From the NCBI GenBank assembly GCA_016716525.1, contig JADJWE010000001.1, forward strand, positions 1,488,001-1,552,000: DNA of 64,000 bases, written 5' to 3'. Below the pieces are notes generated by a model that had not been told where the DNA came from, ran no database searches, and worked only from the letters and a program-made list of their open reading frames with translations. The stretch's first letter is position 1. Every line of letters starts with the position of its first letter. Shown here piece after piece: positions 1 to 8,140 of the stretch. The DNA is from Candidatus Flexicrinis affinis. GTDB taxonomy: Bacteria > Chloroflexota > Anaerolineae > Aggregatilineales > Phototrophicaceae. Both the position numbers and the translations under genes were made by a program.

Positions 1-1
1 C

Positions 2-259
2 CTTCCCGTGATTCGCGAGACGGCTGGTGAGACTGTCAAGCCGGTCGGCACGTTCCGCTTCACGCTGACGGTCTACGCCGCGCCAAATCTAACGCTGGGA
101 GTCGTAGGAACCCTACCGGGACCGGGCGAACTTACGGTCCTTGGCCGTACTGAAGATTCGCTTTGGATTCAGGTTGCCACGACGATTGGGAACGGTTGGG
201 TACAGCGAGATCTTGTGACAATCGTCGGCAATACAGCAGCAATTCCGGTTGTGCGCTAG
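2..259 (+). CDS. SH3-like domain protein, C-terminal fragment (5' end outside window)
   Basis: The reading frame is open to the left edge, so only the last 86 or so residues are visible; the GTG at 8 is probably internal. The visible part looks like a bacterial SH3 domain: a beta-rich stretch with a short Pro-Gly turn, then a W-I-Q strand and the typical closing G-W-V-Q-R-D-L-V-T. Such domains usually bind cell-wall peptides or occur as repeats in exported proteins. A second SH3 protein lies at 11780-12577. A strong hairpin terminator follows the stop codon, so this is the end of a transcription unit. The rest of the protein cannot be judged. Confidence 0.6.
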   Translation, partial: LPVIRETAGETVKPVGTFRFTLTVYAAPNLTLGVVGTLPGPGELTVLGRTEDSLWIQVATTIGNGWVQRDLVTIVGNTAAIPVVR

Positions 260-285
260 CGCCAAGTTGAAGTCGCAGTTGGGAT

Positions 286-316
286 GCGCCCTGCCGCGAC
301 GTGGCAGGGCGCGTTT
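286..316 (+). terminator. Rho-independent terminator after the SH3 gene
   Basis: A perfect 10-bp stem, GCGCCCTGCC at 286-295 and GGCAGGGCGC at 303-312, has a 7-base loop and is followed by GTTTGTTG. It lies 26 bases after the upstream stop and just before the ribosome binding site of the TPR gene. Confidence 0.75.
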
Positions 317-337
317 GTTGTAAGGAAGAGAACACAC

Positions 338-2299
338 ATGCTGAGCTTCGCGGAATACGTGTCAGCGCTGCTTGGGGACGATTGGCGGGGACAGGCACCA
401 ATAGGTCGGCGTGGTATGTCGGCGATCTTTGGGTCGACGGTCGCTGTCCAAGATGATCGACCCGAGCAACCTGACTCCGTCGTGATCTTTGCTGCGTCTT
501 TGGACGGCGCCAATCGGAAGCTAGGCGAGGGGGTGCTCTGCACAGTTGCGGCGCTGGCTGGACGTTTGGCTGGGGTGCGGAGCATATCGTGCGTCAGTAT
601 TCCGTCTGCGCTTGAAGCGGAGTATTTTGATCTCGGTGGCGGCACTACTGCATTCGAGGAGGCCGGGATTGGTTACGACACGATTGTTACGGGTAAGTGG
701 ACCGAGGAATCGAGCGCCGTTACAGGTGTGGTTCTGCTGGACCCCGATGAGGCGCATGAGATAGCGGTAGTTACTATTGGCGATGGCGTGTCGCTGCAAT
801 CGTTGATGCAGGTAGCCGACGAGGTTGCGCGCTATGCTGCCGGTGCTGAGAGTGTCGGTGACGCACCGTCTGACGCGATTGTCGATGGGGCCGTCTCCAT
901 AGCGATGTTGCAGCGTGTTGCCGAGCTCTTCCGAACAAGTCAGGAGTCGTTGACCCGAGGCGAGGGTGTTGATTTCAGGAGCATTCTGGAGTCATCGGTT
1001 GCGCTGTCTGTGCCCGATACCCTAGTTTGGATCTCAGCAATTTTGAGTGTTTCGGATTGGTATGAAGTGATCGATCTTCAACAGCTCGCTGGGGACCTGA
1101 TGGCGTTACCGTATTGGCGTTCGGCCGCAGGCTGGATCGCGGCATGTTTGACACAGCGCGGCGGTGTTCGGCTTGCAATCGAGGTGCTGGAGGCAGCGGT
1201 TGGGGACGTCGAAGTGGCGCCTGTCTCGACATGGCTTGCACTTGCGCGCGTCTACGGCGCGGCACGTCGGCCCGACTTGGCGATTGCCACGCTTCAGAGC
1301 GCATTGGAGCAGCGGCCAGATGAGCCACGGTTATTGAGAACGTACGGGCAGCAGCTTATCAGCAGCCAAGAACTTGAGCGAGTTGACCAGTCCGCGTTCG
1401 GGGAGGACAGTGCCGAAGCACGGGTAGAGGCGCTAGAGGCATTGGAGCGTGCACTTCGCGCTTCGTCGCAGCTGCAGGATCGGCTTGCAGTACTGTTTCT
1501 GCTCGTACAAGGCGCTGTTGACATGGACACCGATGTCGTGTGGGAGTATTTCTCTCTGTTGGCACGAGATGACAACAGCGGCAGGCTGGTTGATTCTGCG
1601 CTTTCCGCGCTTCTTGTTCGTGACGATTTCGAGCGAGCAGTAGAGCCGGTGGCGGTCGCAGCCAGTGCGTCCCCGGCTAATCCGCGTGCTTGGCGGAACT
1701 ACGCATTTGCGGCGTATCATGCGGGGCGACCGAACGAGGCCAAGCCGGCGGCGGAGAAGGCGGCTGGACTTGGTGAGAATGGTCCCGAACGTGGCGAGGC
1801 GCAGTTGATTGCAGCCTTTTGCGAGAGTAGGGGGGCTGAACAGCTTTTCTCCGAGCTTGCCGATCGCATTGCGGTGGGACGGGAGGCAAGCGAGCGTGAT
1901 CTCGAATTCCTCGAGTGGCTCGTCGAGTCGGCACCTGATCACTTGGACGGCTACATCGTCTTGGCGCGGGCGTATGCGAACCAGGACGAACCATCGACAG
2001 CACTGGAAGTGCTGCTTGAGGCTCACAAGCGGATCGGTGATGTCCCGCAGTTGCTGAACGAGCTGACTGATCTGTTGATTGACGATGAGGATTTGTCTGT
2101 AGCGCTTGACTACGTTGAGCGCGCGCTGGCGGCAGAGCCACAGCATGTGCCGAGTCTTGTTCGCGCGGCTCGTATCACATATTTGTTGGACGACCTCGAC
2201 GGGGCGAAGGTGTTCTTGCGCCAGGCCCACACGTTAGCCCCTTATAATCAGGATGTCGTGCAGCTGACGCGGGAGATGGCTGCTGACGATACGGACTAA
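338..2299 (+). CDS. TPR-repeat protein with an unassigned N-terminal domain
   Basis: 653 residues. The ATG at 338 is chosen because AAGGAAG sits about 9 bases upstream; an in-frame ATG at 284 lies inside the preceding terminator. Residues 1 to about 190 form an alpha/beta region I do not recognise. From about residue 200 to the end the protein is helical with degenerate tetratricopeptide units (A-L-A-R-V-Y-G-A, A-W-R-N-Y-A-F-A-A-Y-H-A-G, A-L-D-Y-V-E-R-A-L-A-A-E-P), a scaffold for protein contacts. No signal peptide or membrane segment is visible, so it should be cytoplasmic. The + strand here is notably rich in G and T. Its stop overlaps the stop of the convergent yigZ by four bases (CTAA). 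Confidence 0.75.
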   Translation: MLSFAEYVSALLGDDWRGQAPIGRRGMSAIFGSTVAVQDDRPEQPDSVVIFAASLDGANRKLGEGVLCTVAALAGRLAGVRSISCVSIPSALEAEYFDLGGGTTAFEEAGIGYDTIVTGKWTEESSAVTGVVLLDPDEAHEIAVVTIGDGVSLQSLMQVADEVARYAAGAESVGDAPSDAIVDGAVSIAMLQRVAELFRTSQESLTRGEGVDFRSILESSVALSVPDTLVWISAILSVSDWYEVIDLQQLAGDLMALPYWRSAAGWIAACLTQRGGVRLAIEVLEAAVGDVEVAPVSTWLALARVYGAARRPDLAIATLQSALEQRPDEPRLLRTYGQQLISSQELERVDQSAFGEDSAEARVEALEALERALRASSQLQDRLAVLFLLVQGAVDMDTDVVWEYFSLLARDDNSGRLVDSALSALLVRDDFERAVEPVAVAASASPANPRAWRNYAFAAYHAGRPNEAKPAAEKAAGLGENGPERGEAQLIAAFCESRGAEQLFSELADRIAVGREASERDLEFLEWLVESAPDHLDGYIVLARAYANQDEPSTALEVLLEAHKRIGDVPQLLNELTDLLIDDEDLSVALDYVERALAAEPQHVPSLVRAARITYLLDDLDGAKVFLRQAHTLAPYNQDVVQLTREMAADDTD

Positions 2300-2904
2300 T
2301 AAAGTTCGGCAACGCGAGCGGTGCCGCCCGTTGCTTCACGCAGGGCGTCCACAAGCCGGGATACATTCCGACTTGGAAGCTCGACCAACAACGTGACGTC
2401 TTGTGCAAACGTTGAGTCTATGACTTCGGCGTTGTGTTCGAGCAATATGCGCTGAACACGTTCGTACTGGGCGTAACCGATTCCGATTGTCAACTTAGCG
2501 TTTGAGACTTTAAGCGTTGTTTGGCATTGCTTGATGGCCTCAGCAGCAGACTCGGTGTACGCGCGCACCAATCCGCCAGTGCCAAGTTTGGTGCCGCCAA
2601 AGTAGCGAACGACTACGATTAGTGCGTCTCCAATTGCGCTGCCGCGCAACACGCTCATTACGGGAGGGCCAGCAGTGCCGGATGGTTCGCCATCGTCGGA
2701 TAGGCCTTCGTGAACAGTGTTGCCATAGCCGATCCGAAATGCATAGACGTGATGGTTTGCGGTTGGATGTCGTTTTCTGATTTCCGCGATCTCTGCACGT
2801 ACGGTGTCTACGCTGTCGCAGCGTTTGATGATGCTGATAAAGCGCGAATTCTTGACGAGAATTTCTGTGGTGACTTCTGACGCAGGTACTGGATACTCGT
2901 CCAT
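2296..2904 (-). CDS. yigZ: YigZ/IMPACT family protein
   Basis: 202 residues from the ATG at 2904; the frame extends upstream to 2973 but the family normally begins near this Met. The N-terminal half carries the signature of the UPF0029/IMPACT domain: K-N-S-R-F-I, then H-P-T-A-N-H-H-V-Y-A-F-R, then S-D-D-G-E-P-S-G-T-A-G-P-P, and R-Y-F-G-G-T-K-L-G-T-G-G-L. The C-terminal 70 residues match the DUF1949 ferredoxin-like domain. The biochemical role is unsettled; eukaryotic IMPACT regulates translation through GCN2, and bacterial members are thought to bind nucleic acid or ribosomes. It is followed closely by the convergent TPR gene and preceded by the dif-like site. Confidence 0.9.
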   Translation of the reverse strand: MDEYPVPASEVTTEILVKNSRFISIIKRCDSVDTVRAEIAEIRKRHPTANHHVYAFRIGYGNTVHEGLSDDGEPSGTAGPPVMSVLRGSAIGDALIVVVRYFGGTKLGTGGLVRAYTESAAEAIKQCQTTLKVSNAKLTIGIGYAQYERVQRILLEHNAEVIDSTFAQDVTLLVELPSRNVSRLVDALREATGGTARVAELY

Positions 2905-2912
2905 GGGCTGAA

Positions 2913-2924
2913 AAACACGTGTTT
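2913..2924. repeat. Perfect 12-bp palindrome AAACACGTGTTT
   Basis: It directly abuts the dif-like element at 2925-2952 and lies 9 bases upstream of the yigZ start codon. It could be an operator for yigZ or an accessory site of the dif-like element; the sequence alone does not decide. Confidence 0.45.
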
Positions 2925-2952
2925 GTATATGATAAGACACATTATCAAGAGT
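2925..2952. other. dif-like (XerC/XerD type) recombination site candidate
   Basis: Two 11-base arms flank a 6-base spacer: the left arm ends in GATAA, the spacer is GACACA and the right arm starts TTATCAAG. TGATAA and TTATCA are perfect inverted repeats. The ATAA-N6-TTAT core with ACA before TTAT is what bacterial dif sites share (family knowledge; E. coli has CATAA-N6-TTATG). It lies in a non-coding gap and at a strand-composition switch. Alternatives are an operator or promoter of yigZ. There is no xerC or xerD gene in the window. Confidence 0.45.
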
Positions 2953-2965
2953 AATGCGTAACCCC

Positions 2966-3013
2966 AAAAGCAATCGACACGATAATCCCGACGCATCAGG
3001 ATATCGTGCCGAT
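2966..3013 (-). terminator. Terminator-like hairpin after the IscA gene
   Basis: A 12-bp inverted repeat with one mismatch (2973-2984 and 3002-3013, 17-base loop) lies 31 bases beyond the erpA stop. On the minus strand the stem is followed by TGCTTTT. Confidence 0.5.
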
Positions 3014-3043
3014 TGACGTTGGATCTCTATTCAGTGTCCGAGA

Positions 3044-3481
3044 CTAGTGGCTGCCGCATCCGCACGTTGAACACGATTCATCGGACTCGTTGCGAGAACC
3101 AGATGTGCGAAAGCTGTGCCCGCATCCACACGATGACACGGCGTTGGGATTGTCGATCCGAAAACCGCCGCCCATCAGGCTGTCGACGAAGTCAATCGTC
3201 GCACCGCGCAAGAACTGCAGGCTCGTCGGATCAATCACAAACCGAGCACCATCCGTCTCCACAACTGCATCAAACGATTCAGGCGCCGACTCAAACGCCA
3301 TGCCGTACTGCATGCCCGAACATCCACCGCCCTGTACAAACACACGCAGCACATGGTTCGGGATCTGACGCTGCTCAAGCAGATTTCGCACGGTCTGTGC
3401 GGCAGCCGCTGTAACGGTCAGCATGGGAGTTTTCTCGTTACTGGTTTCGGCCTCAACATCCGGCGTGAAGAAGTCTACCAT
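3044..3481 (-). CDS. erpA: A-type iron-sulfur cluster carrier (HesB/IscA/ErpA family)
   Basis: 145 residues from the ATG at 3481, which has GAGGAAGGAAAG about 10 bases upstream; the open frame to 3547 has no better start. Residues about 20-120 are a full HesB domain: G-G-G-C-S-G-M-Q-Y-G carries the first conserved Cys, and S-S-C-G-C-G-H-S-F the second and third, which bind the cluster passed to apo-proteins. About 20 N-terminal residues precede the domain. Unusually, the tail after C-G-C-G-H-S-F holds another Cys group, C-S-T-C-G-C-G-S-H. IscA, ErpA and SufA cannot be told apart here; no other Fe-S assembly gene is nearby. Divergent from pheA. Confidence 0.88.
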   Translation of the reverse strand: MVDFFTPDVEAETSNEKTPMLTVTAAAAQTVRNLLEQRQIPNHVLRVFVQGGGCSGMQYGMAFESAPESFDAVVETDGARFVIDPTSLQFLRGATIDFVDSLMGGGFRIDNPNAVSSCGCGHSFRTSGSRNESDESCSTCGCGSH

Positions 3482-3656
3482 TGGACAAGCCTTTCCTTCC
3501 TCTACTGACCTCAATTGTAGCGAAGCACTTGGCGAAACGTCAATCACAATTGGGACGCATGTCCACTTTGGTCAGATGGATTGAAATTCTTCCCTCAGCC
3601 TGTTACCATGGCGACGCTTACCGCCGGGTAGCCTTCCCTACCCTTCACAGATTCGG

Positions 3657-4502
3657 ATGTGTCGATTGTCACCAAAAGTCGCCTTTCAAGGGGTTCACGG
3701 TGCCTACTCAGAGCAAGCGATACGGCAGCACTTCGGCGACGACGTGCAGACGGTGCCTTGCCCGCTATTGGGGGACGTGTTCGACGCAATCCACCGACAG
3801 AGTGTCGATTTGGCTGTACTTCCCGTCGAGAACGCTCTTGCAGGGGCCGTCAGCCAAGCCTATGAACTGCTGATGGACTCCGACCTGCTCATCCAAGCCG
3901 AGATCATTCTTCACGTCCACCACTCACTCCTGGCCCCTTCCGGGACAACCTTGCAGGATGTCAAGCGCGTGCAGTCACATCCTCAGGCGCTGGCACAATG
4001 TGAGAAATACCTTCGCCGGCATAACCTCGAGGCTGTTCCCAAGTACGATACCGCCGGCTCAGCGCGTGACCTCGCCAGCACGCGAGAGTCTGGAACTGCA
4101 GCCATTGCCAGCAGGCTTGCGGGCGAACTGTACGGGTTGGACGTCCTAGACCACGAGATTGAGGATGTTCCGTTTAATTTCACACGGTTCTTCGTCTTGG
4201 GCCATGATGCACCGGAACGTGGCGACTACAACAAGACTTCGCTCGTATTCGCCACGCGGAACCGACCCAGCGCACTATATGACTGCCTCGGCGAGTTCGC
4301 CAGCCGTGGTATAAACTTGACCAAGATCGAGAGTCGCCCGCGGCGTAATCGCCCGTGGGAACCTGTGTTTTATCTCGATTTTGAGGGGTACTGGCAGGAT
4401 GCCGCGTGTCAGGAAGTTCTCGCAAAGCTGCTCTTTCGTGCATCGTTCGTGAAAATGCTAGGCAGCTATCCGGCGGTGCGGGCAAACTCGGTTGGAATCT
4501 AG
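3657..4502 (+). CDS. pheA: Prephenate dehydratase
   Basis: 281 residues, a stand-alone enzyme without a chorismate mutase domain. It converts prephenate to phenylpyruvate in phenylalanine synthesis. It opens with V-A-F-Q-G-V-H-G-A-Y-S-E-Q-A; the catalytic motif F-N-F-T-R-F-F-V-L lies at about residue 180. The C-terminal ACT domain with E-S-R-P (N-L-T-K-I-E-S-R-P) is the phenylalanine-sensing site. The start could be the ATG at 3657 or a TTG three codons later; the Shine-Dalgarno is weak. A small hairpin (GGGTAG 3626-3631 with CTACCC 3638-3643) sits just upstream, too short to call an attenuator. asd follows after 31 bases, suggesting a shared amino-acid transcription unit. Confidence 0.95.
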   Translation: MCRLSPKVAFQGVHGAYSEQAIRQHFGDDVQTVPCPLLGDVFDAIHRQSVDLAVLPVENALAGAVSQAYELLMDSDLLIQAEIILHVHHSLLAPSGTTLQDVKRVQSHPQALAQCEKYLRRHNLEAVPKYDTAGSARDLASTRESGTAAIASRLAGELYGLDVLDHEIEDVPFNFTRFFVLGHDAPERGDYNKTSLVFATRNRPSALYDCLGEFASRGINLTKIESRPRRNRPWEPVFYLDFEGYWQDAACQEVLAKLLFRASFVKMLGSYPAVRANSVGI

Positions 4503-4533
4503 AGTCATCGGTACTCTGTGAGAGAGGAATCAC

Positions 4534-5604
4534 GTGGAAAACGGCAAGCTCCCGGTGGCAATCCTCGGCGCGACGGGCGCCGTGGGCCAGCGTTTCATTC
4601 AACTTCTCGAGAACCATCCGTGGTTCGAGGTGCGCGAGCTGTTTGCCTCTGAACGCAGCGCAGGCAAGACCTACCGCGAGGCCGCCAACTGGGTACTGGA
4701 TGGTGGTCCTCCCTTACGTGTCGGCGAGCTTCCCGTACAGCTTCTCGGCGGTGCCGTCTCTAGCCCACTGGTCTTCTCGGCACTCCCAAAGGAAGCAGCT
4801 GTCGAACTGGAGCCTATTCTCGCGGCGCAAGGCAAGATCGTGTGTACGAATGCCTCCTCGTACCGGATGGCGACGGACGTTCCGCTGCTGCTTGCCGAGG
4901 TCAATGGCGAGCACATTGCGCTTCTGGACCGCCAACGCGTCAACCGCGGTTGGAGCACAGGCGCTTTGATCGCTAACTCCAATTGCACAGCGATGCCCGT
5001 GGTGATGGCCTTGGCGCCGCTGCGCCAGTATGGTATCCGAAAAGTGCATGTGGTCAGCCAACAAGCGACGAGCGGCGCAGGCTATCCGGGCGTCCCTTCG
5101 ATGGATGTCATTGATAACGTCATCCCGTACGTGAGCGGGGATGAAGACAAGCTGGAGACGGAAACGCTAAAGATGTTGGGCGATTTCGATGGCGAGCAAA
5201 TTAGGCCACTTAAGACGCTTATCGGCGCATCGTGTACCCGAGTGCCAGTTCTCGACGGACACCTCGTGCATGTATCCGTTGAGCTTGACCAACGGCCGTC
5301 ACACGCGCAGATTCGTGAGGCGTGGGCGTGCTTCCGGGGAAGCACTGAGGTCGCAAGTCTGCCCAGCTCCCCTGCCCTACCGGTGGTATACCTGGAACAG
5401 CACGATCGACCACAGCCTCGGCGAGACCGCATGATCGGCGCGGGAATGGCGACCTCCGTTGGACGTCTGCGCGATTGCCCGTTGTTAGGCTACAAGTTCT
5501 TCGCGCTATCCCACAATACGATTCGGGGCGCTGCCGGCTCAAGCATCCAGAACGCCGAGCTTCTTGCTCGACGCGGTTATATCGACTCATTTCGTCCCGA
5601 CTAG
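4534..5604 (+). CDS. asd: Aspartate-semialdehyde dehydrogenase
   Basis: 356 residues from a GTG at 4534 with AGAGGAA a few bases upstream. It reduces aspartyl phosphate to the semialdehyde, the branch point to lysine, threonine and methionine. The NADP-binding start I-L-G-A-T-G-A-V-G-Q-R is at residue 10; the catalytic Cys is in A-N-S-N-C-T-A-M (about residue 152), and the substrate site in C-T-R-V-P-V-L-D-G-H. The length and the S-S-Y-R-M and G-Y-P-G-V-P-S-M-D blocks are those of the archaeal/fungal branch, which is common in Chloroflexota. One copy of the polar 11-mer lies inside the gene at 5368-5378. Confidence 0.95.
   Translation: MENGKLPVAILGATGAVGQRFIQLLENHPWFEVRELFASERSAGKTYREAANWVLDGGPPLRVGELPVQLLGGAVSSPLVFSALPKEAAVELEPILAAQGKIVCTNASSYRMATDVPLLLAEVNGEHIALLDRQRVNRGWSTGALIANSNCTAMPVVMALAPLRQYGIRKVHVVSQQATSGAGYPGVPSMDVIDNVIPYVSGDEDKLETETLKMLGDFDGEQIRPLKTLIGASCTRVPVLDGHLVHVSVELDQRPSHAQIREAWACFRGSTEVASLPSSPALPVVYLEQHDRPQPRRDRMIGAGMATSVGRLRDCPLLGYKFFALSHNTIRGAAGSSIQNAELLARRGYIDSFRPD
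5368..5378 (-). repeat. Polar 11-mer copy 1 (AGGGCAGGGGA on minus strand)
   Basis: Exact TCCCCTGCCCT on the + strand, inside asd, reading Ser-Pro-Ala-Leu. One of six same-orientation copies. Confidence 0.6.
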
Positions 5605-5631
5605 GCCTGCAAAGCACGCGCAGACGACGCG

Positions 5632-6786
5632 ATGAACGTACTCATTCTAGGTGTTGACGGCTACTTGGGGTGGCCGCTGGCTCAGTGGCTCGCTGCCGCT
5701 GGTCATTCCGTCTCCGGAATTGACAATTTCCTGCGTCGCAAGATGGTGCAGGAGATGGCATCGATCTCCGCGATCCCAATTGCACACTGGGTGGATCGCG
5801 CGGAGGCTTTTTCGGCGTGTTTCTCCCGACCGATCGACTTCTACGAGGCTTCGCTGTTGGACTACGACAGTCTTGTCGCGATCCTCAGTGAGGTCAAGCC
5901 GGATGCGATCGTCCATCTGGGCGAGATACCCTCGGCCGCGTACTCTATGCGCGATGCCGAACACGCGGCACTCACCCAACATAACAATGTCGTCGGCAGT
6001 TTGAACCTTTTGTGGGCGATGCGAGAGACGTGCCCCGACGCGCACCTGCTGAAACTTGGGACCATGGGTGAATATGGAACACCCAATGTGGCCATTCCTG
6101 AGGGATTCTTCGAGGTGGAGTATCGGGGGCGCAAAGATACCCTCCCCTTCCCACGGCAGGCGGGTAGTATCTACCATCTCAGCAAAGTCCACGACTCGCA
6201 CAATGCGCACTTCGCATCAAAGACGTGGGGGCTGCGAATCACCGACGTTATGCAGGGCGTTGTCTACGGCACACGTACGGATCGCACGCCTCCAGACGAG
6301 CGCTTCGCCACTCGCCTCGACTTCGATGAGTGTTTCGGAACGGTCATCAATAGGTTCGTTTGCCAGGTGGTAATCGAACATCCCTTGACGGTGTTTGGTT
6401 CCGGCTCGCAAACACGCGGCTTCTTGCCGATCTCCGATTCGCTACAGTGCCTTGAGCTTGCCTTGCTGAACCCTCCCGATCGGGGCGAATATCGGGTCTT
6501 CAATCAATTCGAGTACACCTACTCGATCTCGACGCTTGCAGAGGTGGTGAAGCAGCAGGCAGTCGCCCTCGGCATGCCAGCAAAGATCGAACACGTCGAG
6601 AATCCGCGTTCAGAACGCGAGGAACACTACTATCAACCGGATCGGAATCATCTTGTCCAGCTTGGCTACGAGCCGCACGAGCATATCGATCAGGTTGTTC
6701 GGGACATGCTGCTGGATGTACAAGCACACCGGGCGAGAATCGAGCAATATGCCCCGAACATGCGTCCTTCCATTCGCTGGCGTTGA
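5632..6786 (+). CDS. sqdB: UDP-sulfoquinovose synthase (SQD1 family)
   Basis: 384 residues. It makes UDP-sulfoquinovose from UDP-glucose and sulfite, the head-group donor for the sulfolipid SQDG. It is a short-chain dehydrogenase with the family-specific start L-G-V-D-G-Y-L-G-W-P, then L-G-E-I-P-S-A-A-Y-S-M-R-D, K-L-G-T-M-G-E-Y-G-T-P-N, and Y-H-L-S-K-V-H-D-S-H-N carrying the catalytic Tyr and Lys. Substrate residues follow in V-V-Y-G-T-R-T. It lies 27 bases after asd. The glycosyltransferase that completes the lipid (SqdX/SqdD) is not in the window. The C-terminal R-S-E-R-E-E-H-Y-Y block is also typical. Confidence 0.93.
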   Translation: MNVLILGVDGYLGWPLAQWLAAAGHSVSGIDNFLRRKMVQEMASISAIPIAHWVDRAEAFSACFSRPIDFYEASLLDYDSLVAILSEVKPDAIVHLGEIPSAAYSMRDAEHAALTQHNNVVGSLNLLWAMRETCPDAHLLKLGTMGEYGTPNVAIPEGFFEVEYRGRKDTLPFPRQAGSIYHLSKVHDSHNAHFASKTWGLRITDVMQGVVYGTRTDRTPPDERFATRLDFDECFGTVINRFVCQVVIEHPLTVFGSGSQTRGFLPISDSLQCLELALLNPPDRGEYRVFNQFEYTYSISTLAEVVKQQAVALGMPAKIEHVENPRSEREEHYYQPDRNHLVQLGYEPHEHIDQVVRDMLLDVQAHRARIEQYAPNMRPSIRWR

Positions 6787-6827
6787 CGGGTCTCCGCAAT
6801 GTATTCAAGTCGAGGTATCAGGAACAA

Positions 6828-8138
6828 ATGATCAAACTCTGGAAACTAAGCAGCATGACTCCGGCGGAGCGCACGCTTGTGATGAGGCGCTCGGAACAAG
6901 ACATTGCTGAACTGCTACCTCTTGCTCAGGAGGTCATCACCGCCATCCGCGAGCGCGGAGACGCGGCGGTCGTGGAATATGCACGGAAGTTCGATGCACC
7001 TGAGTTCAGTGCTGCCGATCTTCGGGTAACCACAGATCAGTTCAAAGCTGCACGCGATTCCGTTCCAGCCGACGTCATCGCTGCAATTGAGCTCGCGCAC
7101 GACAACATTCGCGAGTTCCACCGGCACCAGATGCCTGAACCGATGTGGTTCACAGAGGTTAGGCCCGGAATCATGGCGGGCGAGAAAGTGACGCCGGTGA
7201 CAAGCGTCGGCCTGTATGTACCGCGTGGCAAAGGTGCCTTCCCGTCTGTCATGCTGATGCTGTGCGTTCCAGCAGTCGTGGCCCATGTAAAGCGAGTCGT
7301 TGTGGTAACGCCGCCTGCACCGGACGGCAGGCCCGATCCGGCCGCGCTTGTCGCCGCAGAGGTCGCTGGTGTTGGCGAGGTGTACGCGGTTGGCGGAATG
7401 CAGGCCATCGCAGCACTTGCGTTCGGAACAGGCACTATTCCCCGCGTGCAGAAGGTTATCGGACCCGGAAGCAGTTACGTATCGGCCGCAAAGCGCCTCC
7501 TTTACGGGACCTTTGACGTTGGGCTACCTGCGGGTCCGAGCGAGTCGATCATCCTTGCCGATGAACACGCCGATCCCCGCCTTGTCGCGCTGGACCTGCT
7601 CGTGGAGGCGGAGCACGGACCGGACTCGGCAGCGCTCGTCGTGACTCACAGCGAACGCGTTGCCAATGCAGTACTCGAACTTCTCCCCGGCTACATCGCG
7701 GAACTGCCGGAGTGGCGTCGCGCATTCGTCACGAAAGTACTGGGCAACTACGGCGGCGTGATGCTCACAAGGAGTCTCGCCGAGTCGATCGCGTTCACAA
7801 ACGATTACGCGCCGGAGCACTTGGAACTACTGACCGCAGAGCCGTTCGTTACCCTCAACCGCATCGAAAATGCCGGCGAAATCTTGCTCGGGCCGATGAC
7901 CCCGATTCCGACCGCGAATTACGCGCTCGGCCTGAATGCTATTCTCCCGACAGGCGGCTTTGCGCGAACGTACTCATCGGTGAGTGTATGGGATTTCCTC
8001 AAGCGGTCAGGAGTCGGCTACCTCTCGCGCGATGGATACGACAAGCTGCGCAGCGCGGTAGCGCGACTCGCAGACTACGAGGATTTCCCCGCGCACGCGA
8101 TGGCGATCCGCAAGCGTGACGAGATTCTGGGTTTCTAG
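6828..8138 (+). CDS. hisD: Histidinol dehydrogenase
   Basis: 436 residues from the ATG at 6828, which has AGGAA 5 bases upstream; a longer frame from a TTG at 6783 would overlap sqdB. It catalyses the last two steps of histidine synthesis, histidinol to histidine, using NAD and a zinc ion. Visible motifs: G-L-Y-V-P-R-G, V-G-G-M-Q-A-I-A-A-L-A-F-G-T, G-P-S-E-S, E-A-E-H-G-P-D-S and the zinc/catalytic F-T-N-D-Y-A-P-E-H-L-E-L. The C-terminal half ends normally. The APH-like kinase gene starts 3 bases after the stop, so the two are translationally coupled. hisG and hisZ are convergent just downstream. Confidence 0.95.
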   Translation: MIKLWKLSSMTPAERTLVMRRSEQDIAELLPLAQEVITAIRERGDAAVVEYARKFDAPEFSAADLRVTTDQFKAARDSVPADVIAAIELAHDNIREFHRHQMPEPMWFTEVRPGIMAGEKVTPVTSVGLYVPRGKGAFPSVMLMLCVPAVVAHVKRVVVVTPPAPDGRPDPAALVAAEVAGVGEVYAVGGMQAIAALAFGTGTIPRVQKVIGPGSSYVSAAKRLLYGTFDVGLPAGPSESIILADEHADPRLVALDLLVEAEHGPDSAALVVTHSERVANAVLELLPGYIAELPEWRRAFVTKVLGNYGGVMLTRSLAESIAFTNDYAPEHLELLTAEPFVTLNRIENAGEILLGPMTPIPTANYALGLNAILPTGGFARTYSSVSVWDFLKRSGVGYLSRDGYDKLRSAVARLADYEDFPAHAMAIRKRDEILGF

Positions 8139-8140
8139 GC

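Noticed and set aside
1433..2230. 265-codon minus-strand ORF opposite the TPR gene
   Set aside because: Composition-driven shadow without motifs or ribosome site.
3626..3643. Attenuator before pheA
   Set aside because: The hairpin has only a six-base stem and no leader peptide or T-run.
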